Positions 17,385 to 28,702 of a stretch of 61,288 bases of DNA are shown here, piece after piece. Below the pieces are notes generated by a model that saw only the letters and a program-made list of their open reading frames with translations, ran no database searches and had not been told where the DNA came from. Within the stretch, counting starts at the first letter, position 1. Each line of letters begins with the position of its first letter. The stretch is from positions 1 through 61,288 of the forward strand of contig CALWJT010000030.1 of assembly GCA_944381075.1 (NCBI GenBank), written 5' to 3'. Source of the stretch: an uncultured Clostridia bacterium (lineage in GTDB: Bacteria; Bacillota; Clostridia; Oscillospirales; CAG-272). A program made the translations under genes and the position numbers.

Positions 17385-19088
17385 TTAGACCTCGTGCAGC
17401 TTGCTTTCCGCTGCCTCGAAGAAGCGGGGATCCCCAGCGCCGGACCTGCAAAGCTCATCCCAGATCTCATAAACGGCGGCATTCCAGCCCTGGTTGGCTT
17501 TTACGCCGTTTCCTTGGAGGGTGTGCATATATTCGTGCGTCGCGCCGTCGTAGTCGAGATCGATGAAAAGCCGCCAGATCATATTTTCCACCGCATCCGG
17601 CGCGCCGTGCAGATGGGCGTCGATATGGAACATCATCTCATAAATATGGTAGGAGCCGCCGTTGGCGTACCGGCCAAGGTCCATTTTTGCCATTCCCGGA
17701 TGGATATAGCCGTACGCGCCGTAGGCTTCTATCGGCAGATATTCACCGTCCGGAGCGGACACGATCTTGGTCCCGTAGGGCGTTTTCGCCTTGCTTTCCA
17801 TGATGCGGCGATAGGTTTTGCCTACCATTTCATCCGGCAGGAGGGTGCTCCCGAACAGAAGATAGTGAAAAAGGTCGCCGACCGCAAAATCCAGCGCGAG
17901 ATACGGCTTTTTTTCGCTCATAGGGATATATTCGCCGTTGTAAAGCGAAAAATAGCGGGCGACTGCCCTTTCATAGGCGTCATGGATCTCAAAGCCCAGC
18001 TCCTTTGCCGCGCGCAGCGCGCAGGCGCAAAGTCCCTGGGAATAGGAGTCCAGATCGTCGAATTCAAAGCAGCAGATGTCGAACCAGTTGCGGAAAGCCC
18101 CGTGCTCGTCGCAGTTGGGGTAGTAGCCTCCGTCGTCATGCTTGGCAAGACAAGCCATCATGATGTCATATGCCTTCTTTGCAAGCTCCCGGTTGCAGGC
18201 GCCTCCCCTTTTCACAATGCGGTATGACCAAATCAGATAGATCAGAGGGTTTTCCGCCCGTGCAAGCCATTCCTCACGGAAGGCATGATAACACTGCGTT
18301 TCCATGTCGAGGGGCAGGATCCACGTTTGATAAAAGGAATCTCTTACGTACTGACAGTTGGCGTACTGGATCCCCGCGACGATCCAGTAATCGCTTGTTC
18401 CGGATTCGTTGCGGCGGTAATGCATGTAGTTGCTGGCGAAGGATACGGCATGGTAGGCCCTGCCGCAGCCGTCGCCCCAGATATCGTCGATCGCAAGGAA
18501 GGCCTCGCGCCGGACGGCCTTCAGCGAGGCCGCCTCGCAGCTTTTCATGATAAATCGGAAGGTATGTGTTTTCCCGCCGCCGATTTCATGATAATACGGA
18601 GAAAATGCGTCGCCCTCGAAGTTTGGAGAACCTCCGGGGTCGCCGGAGGAAAGAAAAAATTCGCCGGTTTCCGGAAGAAAATGCTGTGTCATGTAATTGT
18701 CGCAGTGGCCGGGATGATCGGAAATGAAAAGTACGGCTTTGCCGTTTTCAGCCGCTGCCGCCATCGGCACGGCGCTGCCGTCCATCTTGAAATGATAATT
18801 GCGGTAATCGTGCGGGCTTTGACGCAGGAGCTGCTCGTGCGTACACGGGCCGTTGAAGGAATACAGCGTGCCCGCCCCTTTTCCGCAGAGGGAAAAATAG
18901 CAGGATGCCGTTTCCTCTGACGCGGCGGTAAGCGTCACGAGCACGGTGTCCCCCTTTGCGGAAAACGCCGCTGTGACGCGGATGCTCTGGCAGCGGCGCT
19001 CCCATACGCCTTCCCGCGGAAACGTTTCTCCGATATCGAAGACGGGATGCGTCCCCTTGGGGTCATGCAAAAGGATTCGATATGTCAT
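17385..19088 (-). CDS. Hypothetical 567-aa barrel/glycosidase-like protein
   Basis: A 567-aa soluble protein with no signal peptide. The first 150 residues are beta-rich. The remainder is helical with aromatic and acidic motifs: RDSFYQTWILPLDMETQ, FDICCFEFDDLDSYSQG, YGAYGYIHPGMAKMD, RYANGGSYHIYEMM and GNGVKANQGWNAAVYE. This pattern resembles (alpha/alpha)6-barrel glycoside hydrolases or phosphorylases, but I cannot assign a family. It starts with AAGGAGAG upstream and lies in the same direction between yqfD and phoH, only 28 bases from phoH, so it is probably co-transcribed with sporulation and ribosome genes. That position is unusual. Confidence 0.7.
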   Translation of the reverse strand: MTYRILLHDPKGTHPVFDIGETFPREGVWERRCQSIRVTAAFSAKGDTVLVTLTAASEETASCYFSLCGKGAGTLYSFNGPCTHEQLLRQSPHDYRNYHFKMDGSAVPMAAAAENGKAVLFISDHPGHCDNYMTQHFLPETGEFFLSSGDPGGSPNFEGDAFSPYYHEIGGGKTHTFRFIMKSCEAASLKAVRREAFLAIDDIWGDGCGRAYHAVSFASNYMHYRRNESGTSDYWIVAGIQYANCQYVRDSFYQTWILPLDMETQCYHAFREEWLARAENPLIYLIWSYRIVKRGGACNRELAKKAYDIMMACLAKHDDGGYYPNCDEHGAFRNWFDICCFEFDDLDSYSQGLCACALRAAKELGFEIHDAYERAVARYFSLYNGEYIPMSEKKPYLALDFAVGDLFHYLLFGSTLLPDEMVGKTYRRIMESKAKTPYGTKIVSAPDGEYLPIEAYGAYGYIHPGMAKMDLGRYANGGSYHIYEMMFHIDAHLHGAPDAVENMIWRLFIDLDYDGATHEYMHTLQGNGVKANQGWNAAVYEIWDELCRSGAGDPRFFEAAESKLHEV

Positions 19089-19149
19089 GCTTTGACTCTC
19101 CTTGCCTTTGATTTGTTGCCTGTCGGTTGGGCCGCTCCTAAAATAGGGA

Positions 19150-20328
19150 TCAGTCCGTATCGATCTTTACTTCTTGTGCGATATTGAGGATACATTCCAC
19201 TTCCTCATGAAGCACAAGTCCATCCTCGCCCTCGGAAATATGGGTGTGTCTTGCGAGGATCTCCGCATCCTCAAGGTCCTCCTCGCTGATTTTATGGAGC
19301 TGCTCGTATGCCAGCTCCAGCGCCTCGGATTCCGTGAGCGTTTTTTCCTTCATCTCATATTCCGCATATGTGGTTTCCTGAAGGAAGATCGGAAGCTTGA
19401 TTTTGCCAAAGAGGTAAACTCTTCTTTCTGTTTCTATTGTATCACAATTCTCAGGGGAAATGCTATCCTTTCCGAAAAGATTTAACGTTTTTGAAAAAAT
19501 TTTTATGGATTTCTGTTTATAAAAATTGCCGGTATACACTTTTTCTGTCGTCTGATACGGGATCTCCACGTTATAGGTAAGCGTGACTCTTGCCGTGACC
19601 TCGCCGCGTGCGCGTACAAGTCGGTAGCCAAGCGCGTTGGAGTCGATGACGCCGCTGACAAGCAGATCTCCCTTTTTGACGATTTGTCCGCGGCTCACAG
19701 CGGCAACGCCTCCCATGACTTCAAGTGATTCGATTTGCCCGTCAAACGTTGCCACAAGATTGGAGGGCGCCTGCGTATCGATTTTTTCTGCATCGTCGCT
19801 TCTTTCCCGTACCTCTACGGCGGCGACGGTACCGCGCAGGTTCAGACTGATCCAGGAGAGTCCGTCGACGTCAAGGATCATGGCCTGCTCGATCTTTTCC
19901 GTATCGAGCGAAGGGATGTATGCGCCGAGCTTTACGCCGTTTTTCTCCAGTGCGTCGAGGATTTCATCGCTCGAGAGCTTATCCGTGCCGGTGACGGTGA
20001 TGTCCCAGACGAAAAAGGAGGAGATGAGGATAAGCGCAAGCGCCATGACGGCTCCTGCGGCAAGGCCGATTCTTCCCCGATAGCGCCGGATAAGCGCGCG
20101 AAGCCCGCAAAGCTCTCGCGTCTCGTCGAGAAAGCGTTTCTCGGCGCGCAGTCTCCGATACGCCTTAAAATCGGAGAGCAGCAGGCAAAACGAGAGCTTT
20201 CCTTCTGCACTTTCCAGCCCGTGAAACGGGATATCGTGCGAGACGAGAAAATCCAGCGCGCGCTGTCCGTCCGTTTCCGACACGGTGATTCGATAGTAGC
20301 TTCTGATGAAGTTGAGCATGGTTTCCAT
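19150..20328 (-). CDS. yqfD: Sporulation protein YqfD
   Basis: A 392-aa single-pass membrane protein of the YqfD/SpoIV-like family. A short N-terminal cytoplasmic region ends in RRYRGR, a membrane helix follows (about 92-112, GLAAGAVMALALILISSFFV), then a large extracytoplasmic domain that begins WDITVTGTDKLSSDEILDAL. In endospore formers yqfC-yqfD is a sigma-E-controlled pair required for efficient sporulation. I chose ATG 20328 (METMLNFIR) because GGAGGTAAAT sits just before it; an upstream in-frame ATG overlaps yqfC. Confidence 0.9.
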   Translation of the reverse strand: METMLNFIRSYYRITVSETDGQRALDFLVSHDIPFHGLESAEGKLSFCLLLSDFKAYRRLRAEKRFLDETRELCGLRALIRRYRGRIGLAAGAVMALALILISSFFVWDITVTGTDKLSSDEILDALEKNGVKLGAYIPSLDTEKIEQAMILDVDGLSWISLNLRGTVAAVEVRERSDDAEKIDTQAPSNLVATFDGQIESLEVMGGVAAVSRGQIVKKGDLLVSGVIDSNALGYRLVRARGEVTARVTLTYNVEIPYQTTEKVYTGNFYKQKSIKIFSKTLNLFGKDSISPENCDTIETERRVYLFGKIKLPIFLQETTYAEYEMKEKTLTESEALELAYEQLHKISEEDLEDAEILARHTHISEGEDGLVLHEEVECILNIAQEVKIDTD

Positions 20329-20383
20329 ATTTACCTCCGTAAATGCTGCATGCGGCATATCGTATTCCGGGATGCGCCCCCGG

Positions 20384-20641
20384 TCATGCTTCAAAGCGGA
20401 CGGTGTCGATCGCGCCTCGGAACATCAGCTTTTTTTCTCCCGCCCAGCACATGATAAGGCCCCTGCCTGTCACCTGGATCAGTCCCTGCTTGGTTTTCAC
20501 GCGAATGCTCTGCTGACTGTATTCGTCGATGCCGAGAACGCCCGTGACCAGCATTTCGCATCGTTCGGCGATCTCGATCGTTTCACGCGGGATGACCGGC
20601 GCCTTCGGCGGCTGGACTTGTTTTATCTTTTTGATTTTCAT
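20384..20641 (-). CDS. yqfC: Sporulation protein YqfC
   Basis: An 85-aa small protein of the YqfC/YabP family. The family core reads VLGIDEYSQQSIRVKTKQGLI followed by VTGRGL. It has no signal peptide. ATG 20641 follows GGAGGCCGCTT; the much longer open frame upstream is antisense to ylbJ and not real. It is the first gene of the yqfC-yqfD-phoH-ybeY-era-recO block. Confidence 0.88.
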   Translation of the reverse strand: MKIKKIKQVQPPKAPVIPRETIEIAERCEMLVTGVLGIDEYSQQSIRVKTKQGLIQVTGRGLIMCWAGEKKLMFRGAIDTVRFEA

Positions 20642-20806
20642 AAGCGGCCTCCACTTGAATAAATCTTCTGCTTTCCATCCATATCGGAAGATTTTCCTGC
20701 ATATATTCAAGAAATGAACGCGGTATCTGCCGTGAGAAGAAGCGGCTGTACTGCCTTTGTATGCCGCGCAGCGGAAGCGGACATTTCTTTTCTTTCTTCT
20801 ATTTTT

Positions 20807-21913
20807 ATGCGGGAGGTGTTGGCAATAAAACAACAAAGACAGAGTTTTTCCGTTTGGATCTTGGTTTTGCTTGCGGCTTGGATGATGGCTTTTTCTTTGA
20901 TCCTGCCGGAAGCGGCTGCCGCGTCCGCTCTGCGGGCACTTTCCCTGTGTGCAGAATCGGTGATCCCCTCGCTCGCCGTATTTGTCATCGGGGCAAAGAT
21001 TTTGATCAAGACCGGCTTCTGCGAAATGCTGGCGGGGACCCCGATCAGGCATCTTTGTCCGCATTTTGGACTGTCCTGCGCAGGGCTTACCGCTTTTTTG
21101 ATCGGGTTCGTCTCCGGATTTCCGATGGGAGCGGTGGCGCTTTCCGAGCTTGTCCAGCGCGGGGCCATGACAAAAGAAGAGGCGCAGCGCCTGATGCCGT
21201 ACTGCAACAATGCCGGTCCCGCATTCGTGATCGGGACGGTCGGCGGCGCCTTTCTGGGATCCGCAGGCGTCGGCGTCCTTCTTTTTGCATCCCAGACGGC
21301 GGCATCCGTCACGGCGCTTTTGCTTACGGCAGGGGAAAGAAAAAAATACGTGGGCCTTACGGGGCCTGCGGCGTCCGTCGGCGCGCGGCAACCCAAAAGC
21401 AGCGCCGCACGTATCGTTTCGTCCTCCGTTGCAGAGGGCGCTTCGGCGCTGCTCTGTATCTGCGGCTTTGTCGTCTTTTTTTCCGTGCTCTCGGATTCCG
21501 TTCTTGCGCTGTTCTCCGCGCTGAACTGGACGCCGGTGACGCTTTTTGCTGTGTCCCTGCGTGGATTTTTGGAGATATCCGGCGGGATGGCGGCGGTTGG
21601 CGCCGCGGACGGGATTCCTCTTCCTGTGATGTACGCCCTGTCCGGTGCGATGCTCGGCTTCGGGGGACTTTCGGTCTGGATGCAGGCGGCGGACCGTGCC
21701 GGCGCCGCGGACATTCCGGTGAAGGGCTATCTTACGGGAAAGCTGCTTTGCGCCCTGCTTTGCGCGTTTTTCGCCGTCCTGCTTGGGGCGCCGCCCTGGG
21801 ATTTCCCTGAGGGGCTCGCTGTCGTTTTGCCGCTCTTTGCGGGATGTCTTTTTGTTTTTGCCGTCCGCCGAATAAAAAATCAGGGTTTTTTCAAAAAAAG
21901 GGTGGAAAAATAG
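20807..21913 (+). CDS. ylbJ: YlbJ-like sporulation membrane protein (GATE domain)
   Basis: About 368 aa with roughly 8-9 transmembrane segments. The nucleoside-recognition/GATE-type pattern is visible: SVIPSLAVFVIGAKIL, LIGFVSGFPMGAVAL, LMPYCNNAGPAFVIGTVG, and in the second half a matching FSVLSDSV segment. YlbJ proteins are needed for spore core or cortex formation and have been proposed to move small molecules. The start is uncertain: ATG 20807 has no ribosome binding site of its own, a GGGAGGTG lies just inside, and a TTG or ATA slightly downstream may be the true start. Divergent from yqfC. Confidence 0.78.
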   Translation: MREVLAIKQQRQSFSVWILVLLAAWMMAFSLILPEAAAASALRALSLCAESVIPSLAVFVIGAKILIKTGFCEMLAGTPIRHLCPHFGLSCAGLTAFLIGFVSGFPMGAVALSELVQRGAMTKEEAQRLMPYCNNAGPAFVIGTVGGAFLGSAGVGVLLFASQTAASVTALLLTAGERKKYVGLTGPAASVGARQPKSSAARIVSSSVAEGASALLCICGFVVFFSVLSDSVLALFSALNWTPVTLFAVSLRGFLEISGGMAAVGAADGIPLPVMYALSGAMLGFGGLSVWMQAADRAGAADIPVKGYLTGKLLCALLCAFFAVLLGAPPWDFPEGLAVVLPLFAGCLFVFAVRRIKNQGFFKKRVEK

Positions 21914-21931
21914 AAAGGAATGCTGTATAAT
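21903..21931 (+). promoter_or_regulatory. Promoter for the small Cys gene and mutS2
   Basis: TGGAAA (21903-21908), 17 bases, TATAAT (21926-21931). It overlaps the 3' end of the ylbJ-like gene. Confidence 0.6.
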
Positions 21932-21965
21932 AAAAGCGTAAAAATGTGGGGAGGAGGGCAGTCTT

Positions 21966-22182
21966 ATGTTCAGAAAACAGGCGCTGGAGGAGAAGGCGGA
22001 AATAGAAAGATTCTGTGCGTTCTGTGAATATGGAACACCTGTCCCCGGCGTGGACAGCGATGTCATCTGTGTCAAAAAGGGGATCGTCAAAGAGGATTTT
22101 GTCTGCCGCCGCTTCCGGTATGATCCGCTGAAACGAAGTCCGAGGGAGAAGCCGCCTGTCCCTGAACTAAAGGTGGTGTCGC

Positions 22183-22196
<14 letters not shown>
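21966..22196 (+). CDS. Small cysteine-containing conserved protein
   Basis: 76 aa with four cysteines: FCAFCEYG near residues 16-23, then VICVKKG and FVCRRF. The spacing suggests a small metal-binding or redox fold. I have seen such short proteins next to mutS2 in Clostridia, but the function is not established. GGGGAGGAGGGC is the ribosome binding site. Its last 14 bases overlap the mutS2 start, so the two are coupled. Confidence 0.75.
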
Positions 22197-24603
<2,407 letters not shown>

Positions 24604-24697
24604 TTGGCAAACTGGCGCAGTGCCGCTGAAAAACAGCGGCCGCGCCGGATCCTATAGAATTTTTCCATAAAATTATGAATCGAAAGGATACATAAAT

Positions 24698-26182
24698 ATG
24701 AAAAAACTGAAAATGCTTGCCGTAGATCTCGGCGCCTCCAGCGGCCGCGGCATTGTCGGCGCCTTCGACGGAAAACGCTTTACGCTGGAAGAAAATCATC
24801 GCTTCCCCAATGAACCGGTCATGGTTTCCGGACAGTTTACATGGGACATTCTGCGCATTTTCCACGAAATCAAGCTGTCTCTGCGCGCCTGTGCGCAGGG
24901 AGATGACCGGGACATCGCCTCCGTCGGTATCGACACCTGGGGCGTGGATTTCGGATTTCTCGACAAAAAAGGACATCTGCTTTCCAATCCCGTCCATTAC
25001 CGTGACATGCGCACGGCAGGTATCCCCGCGTATTCGGCGGAAAAGGTCCCGAGCGACGAGGTCTATGGGATCACGGGCATTCAGGTGCTGGAGCTCAACT
25101 CTCTTTATCAGCTTCTGGCGATCCAGAAGGATACGCCGGAGCTTTTCGACGTCGTTTCGGACATGCTGTTCGTCCCGGACCTGCTCAATTATTTCCTGAC
25201 GGGCTACAAGCAGACGGAGTATACCATCGCTTCCACAAGCCAGCTTCTGAACGCAAAAACGCGCGACTGGTCCTGGGAGCTGATCGAAAAATTCGGGCTT
25301 CCGGAAAAGCTGTTCGGCAGCATCGTCGCGCCGGGCACGGTCTGCGGCACGCTCACTCCCTCGCTTGCCGAGGAATTCGGCACGCTGAATCCAAAGGTCA
25401 TTTCCGTCGCCGAGCACGATACGGGAAGTGCGGTTCTTGCCGTTCCCGCGAAAAATGAAAAATTCATCTGGCTTTCCTCCGGTACGTGGTCGATCATGGG
25501 TACGGAAACCAAGGAGCCGGTCATCAGCGAAAAAACGAGGGACTATAATTTTACCAACGAAGGCGGATACGGCGGCACGATCCGGTTTTCCAAGAATATC
25601 ACGGGGCTCTGGGTCGAGCAGGAGTCCCGCCGTCAATGGGAGCGCGAGGGCGATAAGGTGTCCTTTCAGGAGCTTGCCGATATGGCGGCGGCGGCAGAAC
25701 CGCTGCGCTGCTTCATCGATACCGACGACGCGCGCTTCGCGACGCCCGGCAATCTGCCGCGCCGAATCGCGGACTACTGCCGCGAGACGGGGCAGTATGT
25801 CCCGCAGACAAAGGGCGAGATCGTGCGCTGCATTCTGGAAAGCCTCGCGATGCGCTACCGCTACACCGTAGAGTGCATCGACGAAATGTGCGGCGAGAGG
25901 ATCCCGGCTATCAACATCGTCGGCGGCGGGACCAAGGAGGACCAGCTCTCGCAGTTCGCGGCGACCGCGTGCGGACGTCCCGTGTTCGCGGGGCCCGTGG
26001 AGGCGACGGCGCTCGGGAACATCGCGGCGCAGGCGATCGCGCTCGGAGAAGTGCGCGATATGTGGCAGGCAAGAGAGATCATCGCGGATTCCTTCGAGGT
26101 GAAGGAGTATGAGCCCGAAGCGGACAAAAAGGGCGCGTGGGACGAAGCATATGGCCGCTTCCTCTCGCTTATCAAGGCATAA
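24698..26182 (+). CDS. rhaB: Rhamnulokinase
   Basis: A 494-aa FGGY-family kinase that phosphorylates L-rhamnulose to L-rhamnulose-1-phosphate. The opening LAVDLGASSGRGIVGAFDG and the LSSGTWSIMGTET, GIDTWGVDFGFLD and NIVGGGTKEDQLSQFAAT blocks are typical of RhaB. The length is normal. It starts the rhaB-rhaA pair, with a 30-base gap to rhaA. No clear sigma-A promoter precedes it, and a short GC hairpin (CCGCTG/CAGCGG near 24623) lies in the 94-base gap after mutS2. Confidence 0.93.
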   Translation: MKKLKMLAVDLGASSGRGIVGAFDGKRFTLEENHRFPNEPVMVSGQFTWDILRIFHEIKLSLRACAQGDDRDIASVGIDTWGVDFGFLDKKGHLLSNPVHYRDMRTAGIPAYSAEKVPSDEVYGITGIQVLELNSLYQLLAIQKDTPELFDVVSDMLFVPDLLNYFLTGYKQTEYTIASTSQLLNAKTRDWSWELIEKFGLPEKLFGSIVAPGTVCGTLTPSLAEEFGTLNPKVISVAEHDTGSAVLAVPAKNEKFIWLSSGTWSIMGTETKEPVISEKTRDYNFTNEGGYGGTIRFSKNITGLWVEQESRRQWEREGDKVSFQELADMAAAAEPLRCFIDTDDARFATPGNLPRRIADYCRETGQYVPQTKGEIVRCILESLAMRYRYTVECIDEMCGERIPAINIVGGGTKEDQLSQFAATACGRPVFAGPVEATALGNIAAQAIALGEVRDMWQAREIIADSFEVKEYEPEADKKGAWDEAYGRFLSLIKA

Positions 26183-26212
26183 AAATATTTGTTCTGAAAG
26201 GAATCTATCAAT

Positions 26213-27463
26213 ATGGCAAACAAGGCATATGAACTGGCAAAAGAGGCGTACGCGGCAATCGGCGTCGATACCGAGGCCGCCATGGAGCGTGTGAAGAACA
26301 TCCCGGTATCTATTCACTGCTGGCAGGGAGACGATGTGCGCGGCTTCGAGAATCCGGACGGGGACTTGACCGGCGGCATCCAGACGACGGGCAATTATCC
26401 CGGACGCGCCCGCACAATTTCAGAGCTGCGCGCGGATATCGAGAAGGCGTTTTCGCTGATCCCCGGCAAAAAGCGTCTCAGCCTGCACGCGATCTATCTC
26501 GACAATCTCGGCGAGAAGGTCGCGAGGAACAAAATCGAGCCGAAGCATTTCGCAAGCTGGATCGATTGGGCCAAGGAGCATCAGGTGGGGCTGGACTTCA
26601 ATCCGACCTGCTTTTCCCATGAGCTGAGCGCGGACGGCTTTACGCTCAGCCATCCGAGCAAAGCGGTGCGTGATTTCTGGATCGAGCACTGCATCGCGTC
26701 GAGGAAGATCGCCGAATACATCGGCAGAGAGATGAACGATACGACGGTGACCAACTATTGGATCCCCGACGGCTTCAAGGATATTCCGGTGGACCGCTAC
26801 GGCGCGCGCGCGCGTCTTGTCGACTCGCTCGACCAGATCTTTGCGGGAGACGTCGATACCCGGCACAACCTCAATGCGGTGGAGAGCAAGGTATTCGGCA
26901 TCGGCGCGGAAAGCTGCACCATCGGTTCGCATGAATTTTATATGGGCTATGCGATGAAAAATAAACTGCTTCTCACGCTGGATGCGGGCCATTATCATCC
27001 GACGGAGGTCATTTCCGATAAGATCTCGGCTGTGCTTTTGTATCTTGACGACATCCTGCTGCATGTGTCCCGCCCCGTGCGCTGGGATTCTGACCATGTC
27101 GTGATTCTGGACGACGAGCTTCGCACGATTGCGCAGGAGATCCTCCGCAATCATTTTGAGGGGCGCGTCCATATCGGACTCGACTATTTCGACGCGTCCA
27201 TCAACCGCATTGCGGCGTGGGCGATCGGCTCGCGCAATATGCAGAAGGCGCTGCTGCTCGCCGCTCTTGAGCCGACGGAAAAGCTGCGCGAATGCGAGCA
27301 TTCCTTCGACTATACGACAAGACTTGCCGTGCTCGAGGAGATGAAGACGATGCCTGCCGGCGCCGTTTGGACGGAGTACTGCGAGCGCTGCGGCGTTCCC
27401 TCCGGCATGGAATGGCTGGATGACGTAAGAAAATATGAAAAGGACGTATTATCAAAACGTTGA
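26213..27463 (+). CDS. rhaA: L-rhamnose isomerase
   Basis: A 416-aa metal-dependent isomerase (L-rhamnose to L-rhamnulose). The RhaA pattern is clear: [17 protein letters not shown] near the start, [53 protein letters not shown] and [10 protein letters not shown]. Substrate- and Mn2+-binding residues fall in these blocks. The length matches the family (about 415-420 aa). The AAAGGAATCTATCAAT site precedes the ATG. It is the second gene of the rhamnose unit. Confidence 0.95.
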   Translation: MANKAYELAKEAYAAIGVDTEAAMERVKNIPVSIHCWQGDDVRGFENPDGDLTGGIQTTGNYPGRARTISELRADIEKAFSLIPGKKRLSLHAIYLDNLGEKVARNKIEPKHFASWIDWAKEHQVGLDFNPTCFSHELSADGFTLSHPSKAVRDFWIEHCIASRKIAEYIGREMNDTTVTNYWIPDGFKDIPVDRYGARARLVDSLDQIFAGDVDTRHNLNAVESKVFGIGAESCTIGSHEFYMGYAMKNKLLLTLDAGHYHPTEVISDKISAVLLYLDDILLHVSRPVRWDSDHVVILDDELRTIAQEILRNHFEGRVHIGLDYFDASINRIAAWAIGSRNMQKALLLAALEPTEKLRECEHSFDYTTRLAVLEEMKTMPAGAVWTEYCERCGVPSGMEWLDDVRKYEKDVLSKR

Positions 27464-27514
27464 CAAGATAAAATAACTGTGTAAATTTCTGAAAGAAAAG
27501 GGTACGGTTATTTT

Positions 27515-28684
27515 ATGGGAATTTTGCACAGGAAATCATGGCGCGTATGGGGGGCATTCCTTCTCGCGGCGGCGCTTCTCGCGTCGCTTGTTTCCTGTGC
27601 ATTTTCCGGTTTGGAGGAAAGCTTTACCGAGGCGTTCGGCCTGCATTTTCTTAAAGAGGAAGAAGCGCCGGTCAAGGTGACCTTCGCTGCCGCCGGAGAC
27701 AATCTCATCCATTCCAGCATTTACAAGGGCGCCTGTACGGGGGCCGGCTATGATTTTTCGCCGGTTTATGAAGAGATATCGGATTTTATTTCTTCGTTCG
27801 ACATCGCATTCGTCAATCAGGAAACTCCTCTCGGCGCGGAGGACTTTTCCGGATATCCGCGGTTCTGCTCTCCCTTTGAGGTCGCCGACGCGCTGGCCGG
27901 CGCCGGCTTTGACGTCGTGAACCTTGCAAACAACCATATGCTTGACCGGGGAGCTGCGGGACTTCGCCGAACGCGGGAATATCTTGAGAATACCGTGGAG
28001 CTCGTCGTAGGCGGGGATGCCGGAGGATACCGTATTTTGGAACGGCAGGGAATCAAGATCGCGTTCCTCGCCTATACGTATTCGACAAACTGTGACGACA
28101 ATATCGAGGTGCCGCGCATCTCCGAGGAGCGTATCCGGCGCGAGGTAACCGCGGCGCGGGCGGCGGCGGATCTTGTTTTTGTCTCCATGCACTGGGGGAT
28201 TGAATATGATATTGGTGAATATGTCGAGTGCTTTCATCCCACGACCGCCCAGATCCAAATGGCGGAGCTTCTGACGGAGCTTGGCGCGGATGTCATTATC
28301 GGTACGCATCCGCATGTTTTGGAAGGGGTAGAATGGAAAACGGCATCGGATGGGCACAAAACGCTGGTTGTATATTCGCTCGGCAATCTGGTTTCCAACA
28401 TGCGGTTCGACAAAACTGTGCTTGGAGGCATTTTGACTCTTGACATTATAAAAGATAAGGATTACACTTATATAGATGGTGCGCAGATTTATCCGGTCGT
28501 TTGTCATTATTCGACGGCATATACGGGGCATAAAATCTATTTTCTGCGCGATTACACGGAGGAGCTTGCGAAAACGCATGGTACCTGTCAGCATCAAAAC
28601 GAAATTCCGTTTTGCAGGGAAACGCTCCTTTTGTATTATGAAAACAACATTCCGCCGGAATTCCGGCCGGAGCATTATGCATAA
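27515..28684 (+). CDS. CapA-family lipoprotein (PGA_cap phosphoesterase fold)
   Basis: A 389-aa protein with a signal sequence and lipobox (ASLVSC near residue 29), then a CapA/PGA_cap domain with a calcineurin-like metal-binding fold: AAAGDNLIHSS, VNQETPLG, LANNHMLDRG, VSMHWGIEY and IIGTHPHVLEG. CapA proteins act in poly-gamma-glutamate export or anchoring; many Clostridial relatives have unknown substrates. Here it lies 51 bases after rhaA and 18 before the SIS gene, inside a sugar operon, which suggests a carbohydrate- or cell-wall-related role rather than capsule. That role is inference. Confidence 0.85.
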   Translation: MGILHRKSWRVWGAFLLAAALLASLVSCAFSGLEESFTEAFGLHFLKEEEAPVKVTFAAAGDNLIHSSIYKGACTGAGYDFSPVYEEISDFISSFDIAFVNQETPLGAEDFSGYPRFCSPFEVADALAGAGFDVVNLANNHMLDRGAAGLRRTREYLENTVELVVGGDAGGYRILERQGIKIAFLAYTYSTNCDDNIEVPRISEERIRREVTAARAAADLVFVSMHWGIEYDIGEYVECFHPTTAQIQMAELLTELGADVIIGTHPHVLEGVEWKTASDGHKTLVVYSLGNLVSNMRFDKTVLGGILTLDIIKDKDYTYIDGAQIYPVVCHYSTAYTGHKIYFLRDYTEELAKTHGTCQHQNEIPFCRETLLLYYENNIPPEFRPEHYA

Positions 28685-28702
28685 AAAAGGAGACCTGGAA
28701 AA

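Noticed and set aside
20642..22090. Long upstream extension of the yqfC frame
   Set aside because: It runs antisense to the ylbJ-like gene and lacks a start signal; yqfC begins at 20641 behind a clear GGAGG.
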